Shown here in pieces: positions 48,251 through 60,500 of a DNA stretch of 64,000 nt (position 1 is the first letter of the stretch; each line of letters opens with the position of its first letter). Source of the stretch: Eucalyptus grandis (lineage: Eukaryota; Streptophyta; Magnoliopsida; Myrtales; Myrtaceae). Under the pieces are notes generated by a model. The model made no database searches. It worked only from the letters and a program-made list of their open reading frames with translations, and was not told where the DNA came from. The stretch covers positions 2,051,001 through 2,115,000 of the forward strand of contig NC_052622.1 of the NCBI RefSeq assembly GCF_016545825.1, read 5' to 3'. A program made the translations under genes and the position numbers.

Positions 48251-49672
48251 ATCAGTATTGTTCAACACCAAGGATATCTCAAACATCACAACAACAATCA
48301 ATCTTTCAACATCTTTCTGCTGCCATTGAAGTCTACACTAAATTTCTTAAATTTCCCGTTCAGTGTTATTGGAGATAGTACCATCAAATAAGGTAAAGCC
48401 TATTTAATCATCCCTCCAAAAATTTGACTATATGCCATTTGGCCTATACTATTTTGAAAACCAGTCTTGAGTAAATCAATCAAGCAACTTGTGCCATACC
48501 ACTATAAATAGTTTCAACTTGAAGACTTTACAGCATTTGTTGCCACAACACCAGGCCATGAGATTTGAACCTCACTACTCCAAACAACCTAAGGAAAATC
48601 TCCTGAAACATTCCAATATCATTAGTTACTTGATTGTTATTAACCATCTTGATTTTCTAATAAACCCAACAAATAGTGAGAACAATAATCGTCTTAAGAT
48701 TGTTGAAAATTATAGAGAAAGAAGAAGAAAAGAAGAAACATTTTGGTGGAAGAACACGTAAAATTGTTTATTGTAACTAAAAAATTAATTTAAGAAAGTA
48801 ATAACAACATAAATAAGAATTGGATGTGAGATACAATTGATGATTAGTTCCTACCTACAGTGTTAAGCAATTTCATGAATTTCACCTCCCAAGATACAAC
48901 ATCTCAAACATGTTAGTATCAGCATTATATAAATAGGATTTTGTTGAACACTTCATGAAATTGCAACACTTATAGAATTTTGAGTAGAGGATATGTAAGT
49001 GTTTTTGGTTTTTTTTGGAATGAAGAGTTTGAAGTCTATTTATAGAATTTTAGAATTCATGTATAGAAGCGGTACATAAACCATTAATATAGAAATGAAG
49101 GAAGAATAAGGAAGATGTATAGAAAAAAATGAATGAAAACAAAAAAATTGCCTCCCAACAAAGATGCCTCAACATAGTTTAGAAAGTGGCATGTAAGATG
49201 CATGTGCTCACTAGGCCCTTGTTTGAGACTAATTTGACCATTTCAAGCATTTATTTGAGACAAGATTCATTTCGTATCCTTTTTTTAAGAAAGCGGTTCC
49301 ACTTCAAGCCCTTATTTGGAATTTCCCTATTTTTAATTGCATTTATATATTAGGAATATCTTCATGTGATATTAATAAGTCCATATAATTTGCAATTTGA
49401 TTGGACTAGAATTGATGGACTTAAGCTGTGAGGTTTTAAGCTTAATTAAATTGGAGAAGGAGCCCATAAGAGTATAAAATTTGAACTAACCTACATGACC
49501 AAAATTTATATATAATGAGTGTCAAGTTGAACTAACTAATTTACTAAAAGTGAAGCTTGAAAGATTATTTGGCTTGTATTATCAAAATTTCAACTATACA
49601 AAAATAATGAAGAATTTGTGTCATATTGAATATCATTGATACACTTTTGATTGAAATTAGGGAAACACAAAC
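48251..49672. other. Decayed sequence without a gene
   Basis: Probably the upstream gag/UTR side of the copia relic, but no gag motif was recognised. At 49205-49325 the 'tttgagac' series resembles 3640-3780 and may be the end of another repeat family. Confidence 0.45.
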
Positions 49673-50432
49673 CCCTAGAGTGCCATAACTTTGTAGAAAT
49701 GGACACTTAAGTGCCATAACTTACGAAAGGTACACTTAAGTGTCAAAATCGGAGCAAAATAGCTCACTTGAATGCCAATCCAGCCAAAAAATCCAGCCAA
49801 ATTACATATGTGGCATTTTTCTGGCGAAACGAATGCAAAACAACGCCATTTTGGATTGACGTGGTAAAAATAATATAAAAAATTTAAATTAAATTTAGTT
49901 AAAATATTTTAAAAATTTTAAAAAATTATAAAAATTATAAAAAAGAAAGAAAATGGCAGGCTCGGCGGCCCGGCGACCATCCTCCACCTTCCGGCGATGG
50001 TGGGGAGGCGGTGGCGGTGAGAGCTTAGCCATCAGCCGTCGGCTACCTTCCTCCTCTTTCGTTTCCGTTTTTTTTAATAAATAAATATAAATTATATTAT
50101 TGTTTTGTTTTAAATTTAATTTAATTAATTTTTATATTATATTAAAATTCAAATTATGCCAAAACGACGTCATTTTGGCCAATTTAAGGGTCTATTTTGG
50201 CCAACATCTGAAACAACGTCGTTTAGAGTGAATTAGAGCTTACTCAACTCTCTGGCAAGCCACCTCATCGAGAAATATTAATATTTAAATGTCACATGAT
50301 TTCGATTGGCTTCGTCGGAAGTGGCACTCAGGTGTCCCACTTTTCTTCAAATGTGGCACTTAAATGTACATTTCGTAAGTTGTGGCACTTAAGTGTCCCT
50401 TTGGGCAAAGTTATGGCCCTTGTAGTATACTT
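49673..50432. mobile_element. Long-TIR element, family N
   Basis: The left arm runs AGTGCCATAACTTTG, then GGACACTTAAGTGCCATAA; the right arm reversed runs GGCCATAACTTTG, then GGACACTTAAGTGCCACAA. Arms of more than 100 bp enclose a core with an AT-rich part and a GC-rich part (49960-50050). Words with AAACGACGTC/AAACAACG occur inside both arms. About 760 bp, no coding capacity. Mutator-like or fold-back type by arm length. Confidence 0.75.
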
Positions 50433-50828
50433 TTCTTGAAATTAGGAAATAAACATCGAAGAATGGCCTAAGCTAAGCCTACATAAATGGGGACTTCATA
50501 ATAGAAAGGGGGAATGAACACAATAGAAAGTTATAAGAGCAATAGAGAGAGATTATAGCACATGAGCTCCTGCAACTTCTAGGCCCACCATGCCACTACC
50601 CTCTCACCATCATTCTCATTGTTTCCATCCTCACTCCAATGCTACCGCTCCTTTGATTTTGTGATCTGTCACAGCTTGGTCGCTCAACAATTCAACTCGA
50701 CCAATAGCTTGGTCTCTTGGTAGTTTTGCTTGGCAATAGCTCAAAACCTCGAGCACGCAACAACCCTTCATTTAGGCCTTTGATACTAAATAGGAAGAGG
50801 AGAAAGGCCCAAATATTTGAGTTCTAGA

Positions 50829-51896
50829 TGTCATGCTTGAACCTCGGGCATGCAACAACCCTTCCTTGGTCGATAGAAAGCGATGTCCCAAGACTCATCG
50901 CTGACCCTTCATTTATAATCTATCATTATGCACAAGCGGAAAACAAACCATCTCCCCATCAAACAGACAATCAAGCAACCAAACAAGGATTGTGAGATGA
51001 ACAACAAAAACACAACAACATCTACTCGTATATACATTTTTGTATTGGATTAACCTCTGGAGGATCGCTTTCGACCTACAAGCCCAATAGAGGAGCCAAT
51101 CTATCTTTTAAGCTAGACCAAAAAGAAACTAAGCTAAGCTAATCCAACTATACACAAAAAGAACCCTCAAGCTCGGCACTACAGTCACACAGGTCCAACA
51201 GACTCAGACCCCGTCGATTCGTAGTTGGAGGCAAACGAATTGATCACTGGTGAAGCGGAGCCAGGATTCTCCACTGCACCATCAAGAGGATCCAGCTCCA
51301 TGGGATCCCAGTCAGCGTCCTCGGGGCCATTACTAGGAGGCCCGTGAAAACCTCTCAGGGGACTGATTAGCAAATCACCATCCTGAATGAACCATGCGAG
51401 GAACCTATGAGGTATCCACTGCCCCGGTCCCTCATTCACCTAAATGGTAGAGAGATACTTCTCGTACAGATGCACCCGACTCGGGAAGCGGTGGTGTGTC
51501 ACAACAGTATCCCAGTCCTTAGGGATATTGAACCTAATTGGTGGAAGCGCCATCCTAAGGACCTAAAAGTGTTTATACAATAACCAATGAGATAAAATCT
51601 CAATGAGTCCTCTAAGCCCGTGGTTAGAACACTAACTCAACTTGAGGTATCTTTCTAGAACCACTCCACAACTAACAACCAACAAATAAGAATAGCCAGG
51701 GTCAACCATTAACCACATAGTCGATTCACATGCAACCTTACCCAGTATGCCATACCCTGCACATTACATCTCAACAGAATACATGCAATGCACATAGCCA
51801 TTAGATTATTCAAATCATCGATCACATACGAGTCGCATCACAATGATCTCACCTAGCCATTGCCACACCATGCACGTTATCAATCCATACGTGCTG
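50829..51896 (-). mobile_element. LTR family G, copy 4, minus-strand 3' part
   Basis: Begins TGTCATGCTTGAACCTCGGGC and continues with the reversed 'ggtcgata..aag..gcgatgtccca' tail region, matching 27155-27240. The following kilobase resembles the mid-LTR of copy 2 (for example 51440-51620 against 28960-29060). It stops at the fold-back that starts at 51897. The segment 52548-52690, with two copies of AGGGGCCTTCGC, may be the continuation of the same LTR. Confidence 0.65.
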
Positions 51897-52547
51897 TGAC
51901 ATCTTGAATTTCAGGTTCTGATTTCAATCAAATTAGTTAGGCATTTCATCGACGCACGTATAATTCTTTTCCCCTGATCTAATCACTCATGGGATAACTA
52001 GTCTATTAGGTGAAGCCGTTAAGAAATTCTAACGCATTAGACTTGAGAATTCAATCAGGAAACGACTGCTCGACCGTGTAAATCTGCAAGAGATCATTAC
52101 GACACAGTAAGATCGATTAAAAATCGGAGATAGGTCGACTTGACAAAGGCATGTGATTAAGTGTGGGTGATTCCACCTAATTGCAGGATTTTTGTCGATC
52201 AATACTAGACTGATTTAATTTTGGTGAACGGAGAGAGAGGGGGAGGGGAGGGGACGGAGGAATTTTTCGAAGCATTTGTGTAGATATTGTGTAGACATCT
52301 TATCGAGAATTCCTAACCTAGATGGAGGTCTATATATGGAGGTCTAAATGCCAGTTCAAAAGCATTTAGCTTTGATAAGAATATTCCTTATCGAATTCTC
52401 AAATCTATTGTGTTAAAATCCCTTAATAGTTTCCCCAGATAGTCTAGTTATCTCATGAGTGATCATCTCAGAGAATAGCACTATAGGTGCGTCGATGTAA
52501 GGCCTAATTCACCCAATTGAAAACAAAACTTAATTTTCAAGATGTCA
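51897..52547. mobile_element. Fold-back made from two inverted LTR-family-G 5' ends
   Basis: The left arm starts TGACATCTTGAATTTCAGG and follows the LTR 5' start for about 320 bp (compare 15570-15890). The right arm, read in reverse from 52547, starts TGACATCTTGAAAATTAAG and follows the same LTR start for about 180 bp. Between them is a purine-rich spacer (52230-52260). The 651 bp block therefore has TIR-like ends, but they derive from an LTR. Confidence 0.75.
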
Positions 52548-54100
52548 CATGCATAGCAGGGGCCTTCGCTCCCTAATGCATGTATTGACCATCATCATTA
52601 TTATCATCTTTGAAACGGATGGAAGGGTGCGTAGTAGGGGCCTTCGCCCCTTAACGCATACCATCATCATCATCATCATCATCAAATGTACACTATATCA
52701 TGAAATTTCATATAAAAGAAATATGTAAATCTCTCCCCTCTAAGTTAGGTACCGTAGAAATCTTAGATCTCTTTCTCCTACGTGAATTTTTTTGAATCCA
52801 CCATCATCACTAATTAAGGGTGTACCAAAAAACCGAAAATTGATTCGGTTCATGATTCCAATAAATTGGAACTGGTGAGTACCAATACAAATCTTGGTTC
52901 TAGGTGTGGAACAGCCCAACCAAACTACTTAGATCGGACCAGCAAATATATTTTTATTTTTTTATTTTTACAAAAAATCCTATTCCCTATTCTCTCACTT
53001 CATCTTGTTCTCGGTTGCCTCTTTACATGATCCTCTCAACCCTCTCACCTCATCTTACTCTCAATTGCCTTTGGCCCTTTATCGTGGCATTACTATCATA
53101 GCCTCTCCTTTGGCCCTCCCTCATAGTCATAACTTACTTCCCTCTACAACTCCCTCACCTCATCTCTATCTCGAGTCGCTCTCTCAGTATCTATCGACTC
53201 TTGTGGCTTGCTTTCGATGCTTGCAGGTTGCATCTTCACTCACAAGTCACAATGCTTGTCACTATTTTCATAGCCTCGCTTGCTCGCGACACTTGTTGCT
53301 CTCTCTTATGTACGTTCAAAATCCTAATTGCCATTTGCCTCGTTTCTAGTTTCTTCACTCAAGTCTCACAACTCTCTTTCTCACCTTGCTCTCACAATTA
53401 TTGCCTCACTTGTCATTCATGACGCTTGTTGTGACTCTCACGGCCTCAATCGCTCACAGTGTTTGCCACATACTCTCATATAAGTCCTCAATTCTTCTCT
53501 GACTAGAGTGGTCTACTTCATGGCAAGATATTGTAGTGATTATTATGTTATATAGATCAATTTCATGATTCTACCCAGAAACTAAATCGCACCAGTGGTT
53601 TGATTCATAGGTTGGTCCAAGAGTCAATGGGAGATTCTCAATTTCAAGGTAGGAATCATCCACTCTAGAACCCATTATCCCTAGTTCCAATCTCCAATTT
53701 GTCATTCAAAATATTTGCATAAACAAATAATGAAGAACTTCCCCAAATAATGCAGTTAGCATTAATTTCTTGCAGGTGCATAATTTATATATTAGTTGGC
53801 AATTTTTGAAAGAAATACTGACCAACATATATCAGGAAGTAACTGGATAATTAGGATTTAAAGAAGTTGCTTAGGTATGCAAATCAAAATAAATATCATC
53901 CTTAAAGAACGAGGACAAACAAGTCGGAATATTAGTCGTAATTGGCAATTGATGAGGATAGACAAGTCGGATCAGAGATAAATGCTAGAACAATTGTCAA
54001 AGTTGGTCCTTATGTCAAGCAAGCATCTTCAAGTAGGTTTAACATGGAAATTGCAAATATAACTTAATATTCTTATACTTATCTGCTAATATCTTATTTG
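52548..54100. other. Repeat-rich stretch without a gene
   Basis: Contains a near tandem duplication of about 65 bp (AGGGGCCTTCGC at about 52560 and 52636), two ATC-type microsatellites (about 52590-52610 and 52660-52684), and at 52817-53690 text rich in GGTT/AACC words that may be a decayed hAT-like element. Frames at 52904-53422 are Ser/Leu-rich, overlap each other and carry no motif. Confidence 0.45.
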
Positions 54101-54109
54101 AAGTGTCAA

Positions 54110-54907
54110 TGTCAAAGGATTTTCTTAAAATTTGAGATGGAGCGTCAAGAGTCTTTTAGCCGAAAATCGTTAATGTGGATACTACTCATCCTACGTGGCA
54201 TGGCTAGCTAACATAGGCAATTTCAATAATATTCTTATATATATATATATATTATATTTTCTTTATTCCTTCCTTCTTCTTCTAGCTAGTCACCGGGCCA
54301 CAATAATGGCCAACAACTAGCTAGAGGCTAGCTAGAGGTGAGGGCTAATAAGCCTTGCTACCCTTGGTGAGGCTCAAATTTATCAACACTCACAAAATAC
54401 GGTGAAGTTGTCACTAGTAATGCTCATCCTCATTGACCACTAGAAAGGTCGACCTTACTAGCTCGATGACGACAAGCCTCACCTATCCCTAGTGAAGCTT
54501 GACTCACCATCGCTGAGTGAGGTTTGTCTTACTAGTAGTTAAATGACGTCAACCTTGCCTTGCAACGATAAGGTCAGGTCTCACCAAGAGCAAGCAAGAC
54601 TTACTCTCGCCAATGGTTGGTGGGGTGAGTTTCACCAAAGATCGGTGGAATTGACCTTGTTGGCCCTTGCTTATAGCTAGTCACTGAGACTTGGCAATTG
54701 ACCAAAGGAAGAAGGGAAGAAAAAAATATAAAAAAAGAAAAGGAAAAAGAAAATAAATAATACTAAATATTTTTATAAAATATTAAAATATTTTTAAACT
54801 TTGTTTACATCAATGTTGTCTGTGTCACGTAAGACAACTCACATCTATATTGGTGATTTCCAATCAAAATTGGTCAAATGGATTACTTGGCAAAATGTAA
54901 AAATGTT
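54110..54907. mobile_element. Long-TIR element, family M, copy 4, cut by an LTR
   Basis: The core (54290-54720) repeats the GAGGTC/CCTCACC-like words of copies 1 and 3, and the right arm begins with the family phrases 'aaaattggtcaaatgga..ggcaaaatgtaaaaatgttt'. It ends abruptly at 54907, where the LTR of the gag element starts; the outer 80 bp or so of the right arm is absent from this side. Confidence 0.65.
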
Positions 54908-57515
54908 TGTCGCGGCCTAAATTTTCAGCGCAATCATAAAGTTTAGGTTAATGGATTACTAAGTCCGAAGACTTGGCGCAGATCCTCCCAAGTCCTACCA
55001 ATCGCGACTTGATAGAAATTAACTCATTTAAACATGCAATTTCAATTTGGAGCCGCCACTAACCAATTAGGGCTGGTTAGAAACCCAAGTAAAGTATGGG
55101 ATAATACTTTACTATTGCGAACCAGAGATTCAATAGGTCCAGGGACATGGTTACGCTAGATTAGTCTAATGCCCTTTCGGTACCTTTTATTTTAATTTTA
55201 AAAATATTTTGCAGGCAATGTTGATTAATTTAAACCTAAGCTACTAACATGCAAATGGTGGTCATGTGGGTGCGCAATCAATAACATTTAAATAAAAATG
55301 CTAATAAAAATGCATGTCCTAAACATGATTTCTAAATGACATGACACCTAATTTTTCTTTTTCTTTTAAAAATGTTAATCATATGCAATCTTAATTTAAC
55401 TTAATATGCATGAATTTATTTTAATGACATGCGAGATGCAATTCACATGGTATGACTTAAACTTATCACCATATGTATGCAATCTAATTTATATAATCCT
55501 AAATATGCATGTGCTAAGTGATATGGGATGAAGAACATAGTATTTCTACATGCATGCTCTTTCATGATGATTTTTATGATGATTCATTTTTTAAGGCATA
55601 TATGCAACCTATGCTAAATAATGATGACATGAGATTAATTATAAATTAACCTATTAATTAATTAGACTAAACTAAAGTGAATGATATTCTAATTTATTTT
55701 AGGAATCAATTTAACTTAAACTATATCTTATCTTAAAAGCTATATAAAAATCAAGACATGCCAACATTATTTAAAATTAGCCCTAATAAAAATCACCCAT
55801 CTCATAGTATAATCTAAAAATTATAATCCTATAAATGTAATTCTAATTTACTAACTCTAAAAATACAGTTCTAATTTACTAAACCTAAATGCTCTAATGC
55901 AATATTTAGATTTTTATGTACTCTTGATTTTTTTTTTTAATTTTTTAATCTTTCCAAACAAGTAATTATTTTAAAAGAAAGATGATAAGAATTAAAATAA
56001 CCGAAAAAATAATCCGTTGTCTCACGAATTAAATTAACAGTTATTTTAACTCTATAACGATTTAACGATTGAAATACTAGTAAAATTACTAAATATTAAA
56101 GTAATTAAAAAATGACCCGACGTCTTACGGGTCAAATTAATAATTACCTTAATTTGAGATAAAACCCCTAATGTCTACAAGGTCTACAAATTATTGACAT
56201 ACAAAATATTGCAATTCAAATAATTAAACTAAAAAAATAAACAAAATAAAGTAAATAGAAAAAGAAAATAAAACTACCTAATTTTTTTTTTTTTTGTTTT
56301 TTCCTTTATTCTTTTTCCTCCCAAGAGACTTGGGCGTAGCGTGGCTGCTCACCATTGGGCACCAGTCACGGTTGTCGGATCTCCGGCGAGGATCGGCAAT
56401 GGGTGAATCGGCGGTGAGCGGTCTGGCATCAGCAGTAGGTCACGGGTGGCGTCACTGGTTAGTAGCAGGTTGCTACGAGCGTTGCAGGTGTAGCGGGACG
56501 CGACAGAAGAAAACTCGGCAGCAGGGGGGCGTCGCTTGAGCGTGCAGAGGAACAACAACGTTGCAAGTAGGGGCGGCGACTTCTGGTGCAGTGGGCCGCA
56601 GAGCGCTTCGTGGGTCCGAATGGTGGCACTGCTGCAGTGGAGCGAGAGGGCGATCTCGATAAGCTGGGTAATGCTAATGCGGCGAGATAGAGCAAGGAAC
56701 CGACGACTGGGGGGCGTCAATGCAGAAGAAATGCCGGTGTGGTGGAGGTTCGGGCTGCTACATGTTGCGGGTGAGGCGCGGTGGTGCGGCTGCAACATTC
56801 GAAGGAGGAGCGTCAAAGGGCGGAGGCATGAGATCGGGCACAGCAACAGCAAGGAGGGCTTAGCGACAGGTTTCAACAGTAGCTAGGCGGACGGGGTTGC
56901 TATGGCAGTGCGACGAGTTGCTGGCGCGCTGGCGACGACGAACGGAAGCGGCGGAGTGGTGCGGTGAGGTAGCGAGGAGGCTGCTGTGAGTTGCAGAAAA
57001 TCGGTGCAGGTGGCGAGTGCAGGGAAGGAAGACGATGCCCCTCTTTTTTTTTGCTTTGTTGACTAGTCACTCTCACCTTTTTCTCTCTCACGTCGCTTTC
57101 ACGTTTCCTCCCTTTGTCTCTCTCTGCACACTTCTTCTTTTCAGCAAAAAGGACCACCGAAAGCTTTTCTCTCTTTCTTTTCAGTTTTCTATTTTTTCCT
57201 TAGACGAACAATGAAGAGAAGCTTCCCCCCAAATGACAGAATTTTTTTGCTCTGAATTTTTTTCGAATTGCTTCCCACCATTTTCACATCTCGCACCCTT
57301 TATTTATAAAGTGAAGACTCGAATTTGTTTCAACATATGGAGATTTTCGCTCAACCTCTCGAACGTTTTGCGGTTGGAGATTTTCGCTCAACCTCTCAAC
57401 AACAAAGTGGCTCCAAAATCACACAAAAACTGAATTTTTTTTGAATTATTTTTTGAATTATCTAAAACCGAATTTTTATTTTATTTATTATTTTCTAAAA
57501 TATTAGGTGTCAACA
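54908..57515 (-). mobile_element. 3' LTR of a minus-strand gag-only retrotransposon
   Basis: On the minus strand it starts TGTTGACACCTAATATTTTAG (57515) and ends AGGCCGCGACA (54908), obeying TG..CA. A polypurine tract abuts its start and gag lies upstream on the same strand, which fixes it as the 3' LTR. 2608 bp. The GC-rich part 56330-57020 contains overlapping open frames to 175 codons, low in motif content, probably the transcribed R/U5 region. Text near 55030-55110 (GGAGCCGCCACTAACC, GGTTAGAAACCC) resembles conserved LTR segments of plant Tat/Ogre-type elements as I remember them. Confidence 0.82.
57301..57310 (-). promoter_or_regulatory. Candidate TATA box of the LTR promoter
   Basis: TTTATAAATA on the minus strand, about 205 bp inside the LTR start, followed by AAAGGGTGCGAGATG and the GC-rich presumed transcript start region. 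The position fits a U3/R boundary. Confidence 0.5.
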
Positions 57516-57528
57516 GCTTCCCCTCTTT
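57516..57528 (-). promoter_or_regulatory. Polypurine tract (plus-strand DNA priming site)
   Basis: AAAGAGGGGAAGC on the minus strand directly before the LTR TG, the usual place and composition of a PPT. A related stretch, CAAAGAGGGGCAAG, lies at about 61345-61360. Confidence 0.85.
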
Positions 57529-60500
57529 GAAAGGAAGCTCGTAGAGGTTTCCTTCAAAGATAAATGACACCTAAATTTAGACCATGCAGAATGAATGCAA
57601 AATGAATATGAAATGCATATGCAAATGTTAATGACCTCTTTTTCAAATAAATTTAGTTCTTTTTGAAATGCAAGGTCATGCAATAATGCAATGTAAATGC
57701 AATGATTTGGTCAAGAACGTAGATCTCAATGTGTCTATGCTCAATGAAATGCAAATGCAAAATGAATGCAAAATGAATACAAAATGAATATGAAATAAAT
57801 ATGCAAATGCTAATTGTAATGACTTTTTTTTTTTTTTTTAAGAAATGGACTCAAATAAATGCAAGGTTATGCAATAAAGAATTCCATGTAAATGCAATGA
57901 TTTTATCGAGAACATATATTTCTATGTCTCCATGCTTAATGAAATGCAAATGCAAAGAAGAACACGTACCTATCATACTTATCTGGAGATTCAGAAAAGT
58001 ATTATTAGGTGTGAAATGATTCCTATGAGACCTGACCAACATCTGGAAATCTCTTCAGATAATTGAAAGGCTCAAAGTCTTTAAAGATCTGGAACTCTCA
58101 TCAGATCCTAAGCACTTGGAAATCACATTAGATGTTTGAAAAGACAAATACTTGGAAGTCACATCAAGCATTTAAAGATTCAAATATCTGGAATTCATAC
58201 TGAACATTTGAAAACATTTACTAAACATCTGGAAATCACATCAGACGTTTGGAATGACAAACACTTGGTATCACATCAAGCGTTTTAAGGGTTCAAATAT
58301 CTGGGGTTCACACTAGACATTTAAAAATATTTTACTAAACATCTGGAACTCACATCAGACGTTTGGAAAGACAAACACTTGGAAGTCACATCAAGCATTT
58401 AAGGGTTCAAAGATCTGGAGTTCACACTAGACATTTGAAAATATTTTACTAAACATCTGGAAATCACATCAGATGTTTGAGAAGACAAACACTTGGAAGT
58501 CACATCAAGCGTTTACAAGTTCAAACATCTGGATCTCAAACTAAACATTTGAAAACATTTTATAAATGGGTACTTGGAATTCTCATCAAGCACCAAGATA
58601 ACTGAACAAACTCAGGGTTTCAAAGACAAATCCTTTGGTCTTTGAGGAAAAAATCATTTCTTTTTTCTTTTTTTTTTCTTCAATGAACGTCCATACATGA
58701 TGGCTTTTTTTTTTTTCAAACTTCCACTGGAAAAATTATCATTAAGACAATTTTTACTAAGTTGTGAATTTCTTGAACATGCTAAACGAGACACTTTTGG
58801 TGTGAAAAAGGCTTTTTCACTCGCTCTCATTTAGGAGGGGTTATTTGTCCCGACCATTGATGCGGGAATATATCACTCAATCTTATCATCATCTTGTCGA
58901 CAAGAGTTCGAATTTTCTTGCAAGCGGTCGACGACCTTACCAATCTGAGAGGTCTTTGACAAGGATTGTAATGTGGGTTTGGTCAATGGCTTAGCAAAAG
59001 ACTCTTTGAGTCAAGGCTATTGAAAGAACAATTGTGTAATCATCTCCGGGTTTACAAGTCAAGAATCCTGCAAAATGAGAAAGAAATAATTTTGCTCGCA
59101 CTTCTTCGAGCAATGCTTAAAACATGTGAATTCCTATGTTAATTCAAGTGCCATAATCTGAAGAGACTTTGTAAGGGACGTAACATAGGCTTGGTTCTTG
59201 GGTTTGAGAAACGAAAGGATCGTTAGGCTCAAAGATGTGTGTAATGGGTAAGAGTTGGTGATCATCTTGACATTTCCACCAGTTTTCTTCACCATGGATT
59301 GTCTTCTTGACAAATTTCTTTATTGGCTCAAGAGTTTATCACTGATGCCAATGATTATTCAACTGGAGATCTTTTCTCAATATTTTTTCTTTTAAAATCA
59401 TTTTCTTTGATGATGACAGAGAGGACTTGCATTTTATCATTCAATGAACAGGAAGAAGCATTTGACCTTCCGTCTTCAAGCTTTGAACCTCGCATCCCAA
59501 GGCATAAATTTGACCTCGCATCTCCAAGAGAATATCCATGATCTCTCGCGAAAATCTGCTCCATTATCACCGAGTACTTTAGCGGCCTCGATCGGATGGA
59601 GTAAATGCGATATGGTAGATCGCATAATCTCGCGAGGTTTAGCGATGAAACTTCATGACCTTCCTCTGGAAATTGAGATGCATAAACATCCTTCCGGAAT
59701 TCTGGTGAGCAGCTGACGCTCTTCACTTGCATCGGAGATATGAGGACTTCACTCCTTTCTCTGATCTTCCTGTTTCTATGCCTCCGTGTGGAGAAGAGTG
59801 TTCCTCGGGTTCTCCTTCTTCTCTTCTTTCTTCTTCAGTCTTTCCTCCTCTGCTTCTTTTTCAGCTTCTCTTTCTTCTTCTTCTTCTCCTCTGCTTCTTT
59901 TTGTCATTTGTTCGATTCTTTACTCTGTGGAACAGGGCGACTAAATTCTTCCAAAGCCAATGCGAAATGGTGATGTCTTCCTCATCATCTTCATCCTCAA
60001 CGAGGAGAGCTCTTCTTCTTTTGGATGGAGCAACCATGGGCTCCTTCCTTTTCTTTAAATTGCAAAAGAGATTTGATGAGATTTGGCGGAGTCTTCTCTC
60101 CTTGAATTTCTCCAACTCCTTGCTCAGTTCCTTGACGCATTTTGGTCACCATTTTTAGTCCTACCACCATATGATCGATGGTCGAACACAAAGATTTGTG
60201 GAGGCTGAATATGCGGATGTCTCGAATAACTTCATAACAAGGCTTGGGTAAGGGAGTTGACCTCTGTCCTTCATCATTGCTCTATACATGAAACATCACG
60301 GTGTGAGGAGAAAACCTTTTTCCAAAGAGAATGGCATCCACATCGGCTTGCCTCAACTTGAAACATCAATCTTGGAAGTTGATTTCCGGTCGGAGCGATT
60401 AATCCCTGTCTTGTGAAGTTCGGCATCAATCGGCATCAATCGCTCTTTTTTTTTTTTATGCCCTAATTCTCTTTTTTTCATAGGCATTGGCCTTGCTTTT

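Noticed and set aside
52817..53690. Possible fifth hAT-like element
   Set aside because: Subterminal GGTT/AACC words are suggestive, but the ends TAAGGGTGT and TAGGGATAA do not match well and no 8 bp duplication is visible.
56349..56876. 175-codon minus-strand frame inside the LTR
   Set aside because: Located in the GC-rich LTR region, overlaps another long frame on the opposite strand and shows no domain; GC-rich LTR leaders often give such frames.
58025..58590. CRISPR-like regularly spaced repeats
   Set aside because: Units are contiguous diverged tandem copies, not identical repeats with unique spacers, and the genome is a plant.
59727..60158. 143-codon frame rich in Ser, Leu and Phe
   Set aside because: It is the complement of an Arg/Glu/Lys-rich low-complexity stretch; both strands are open and neither has a domain.
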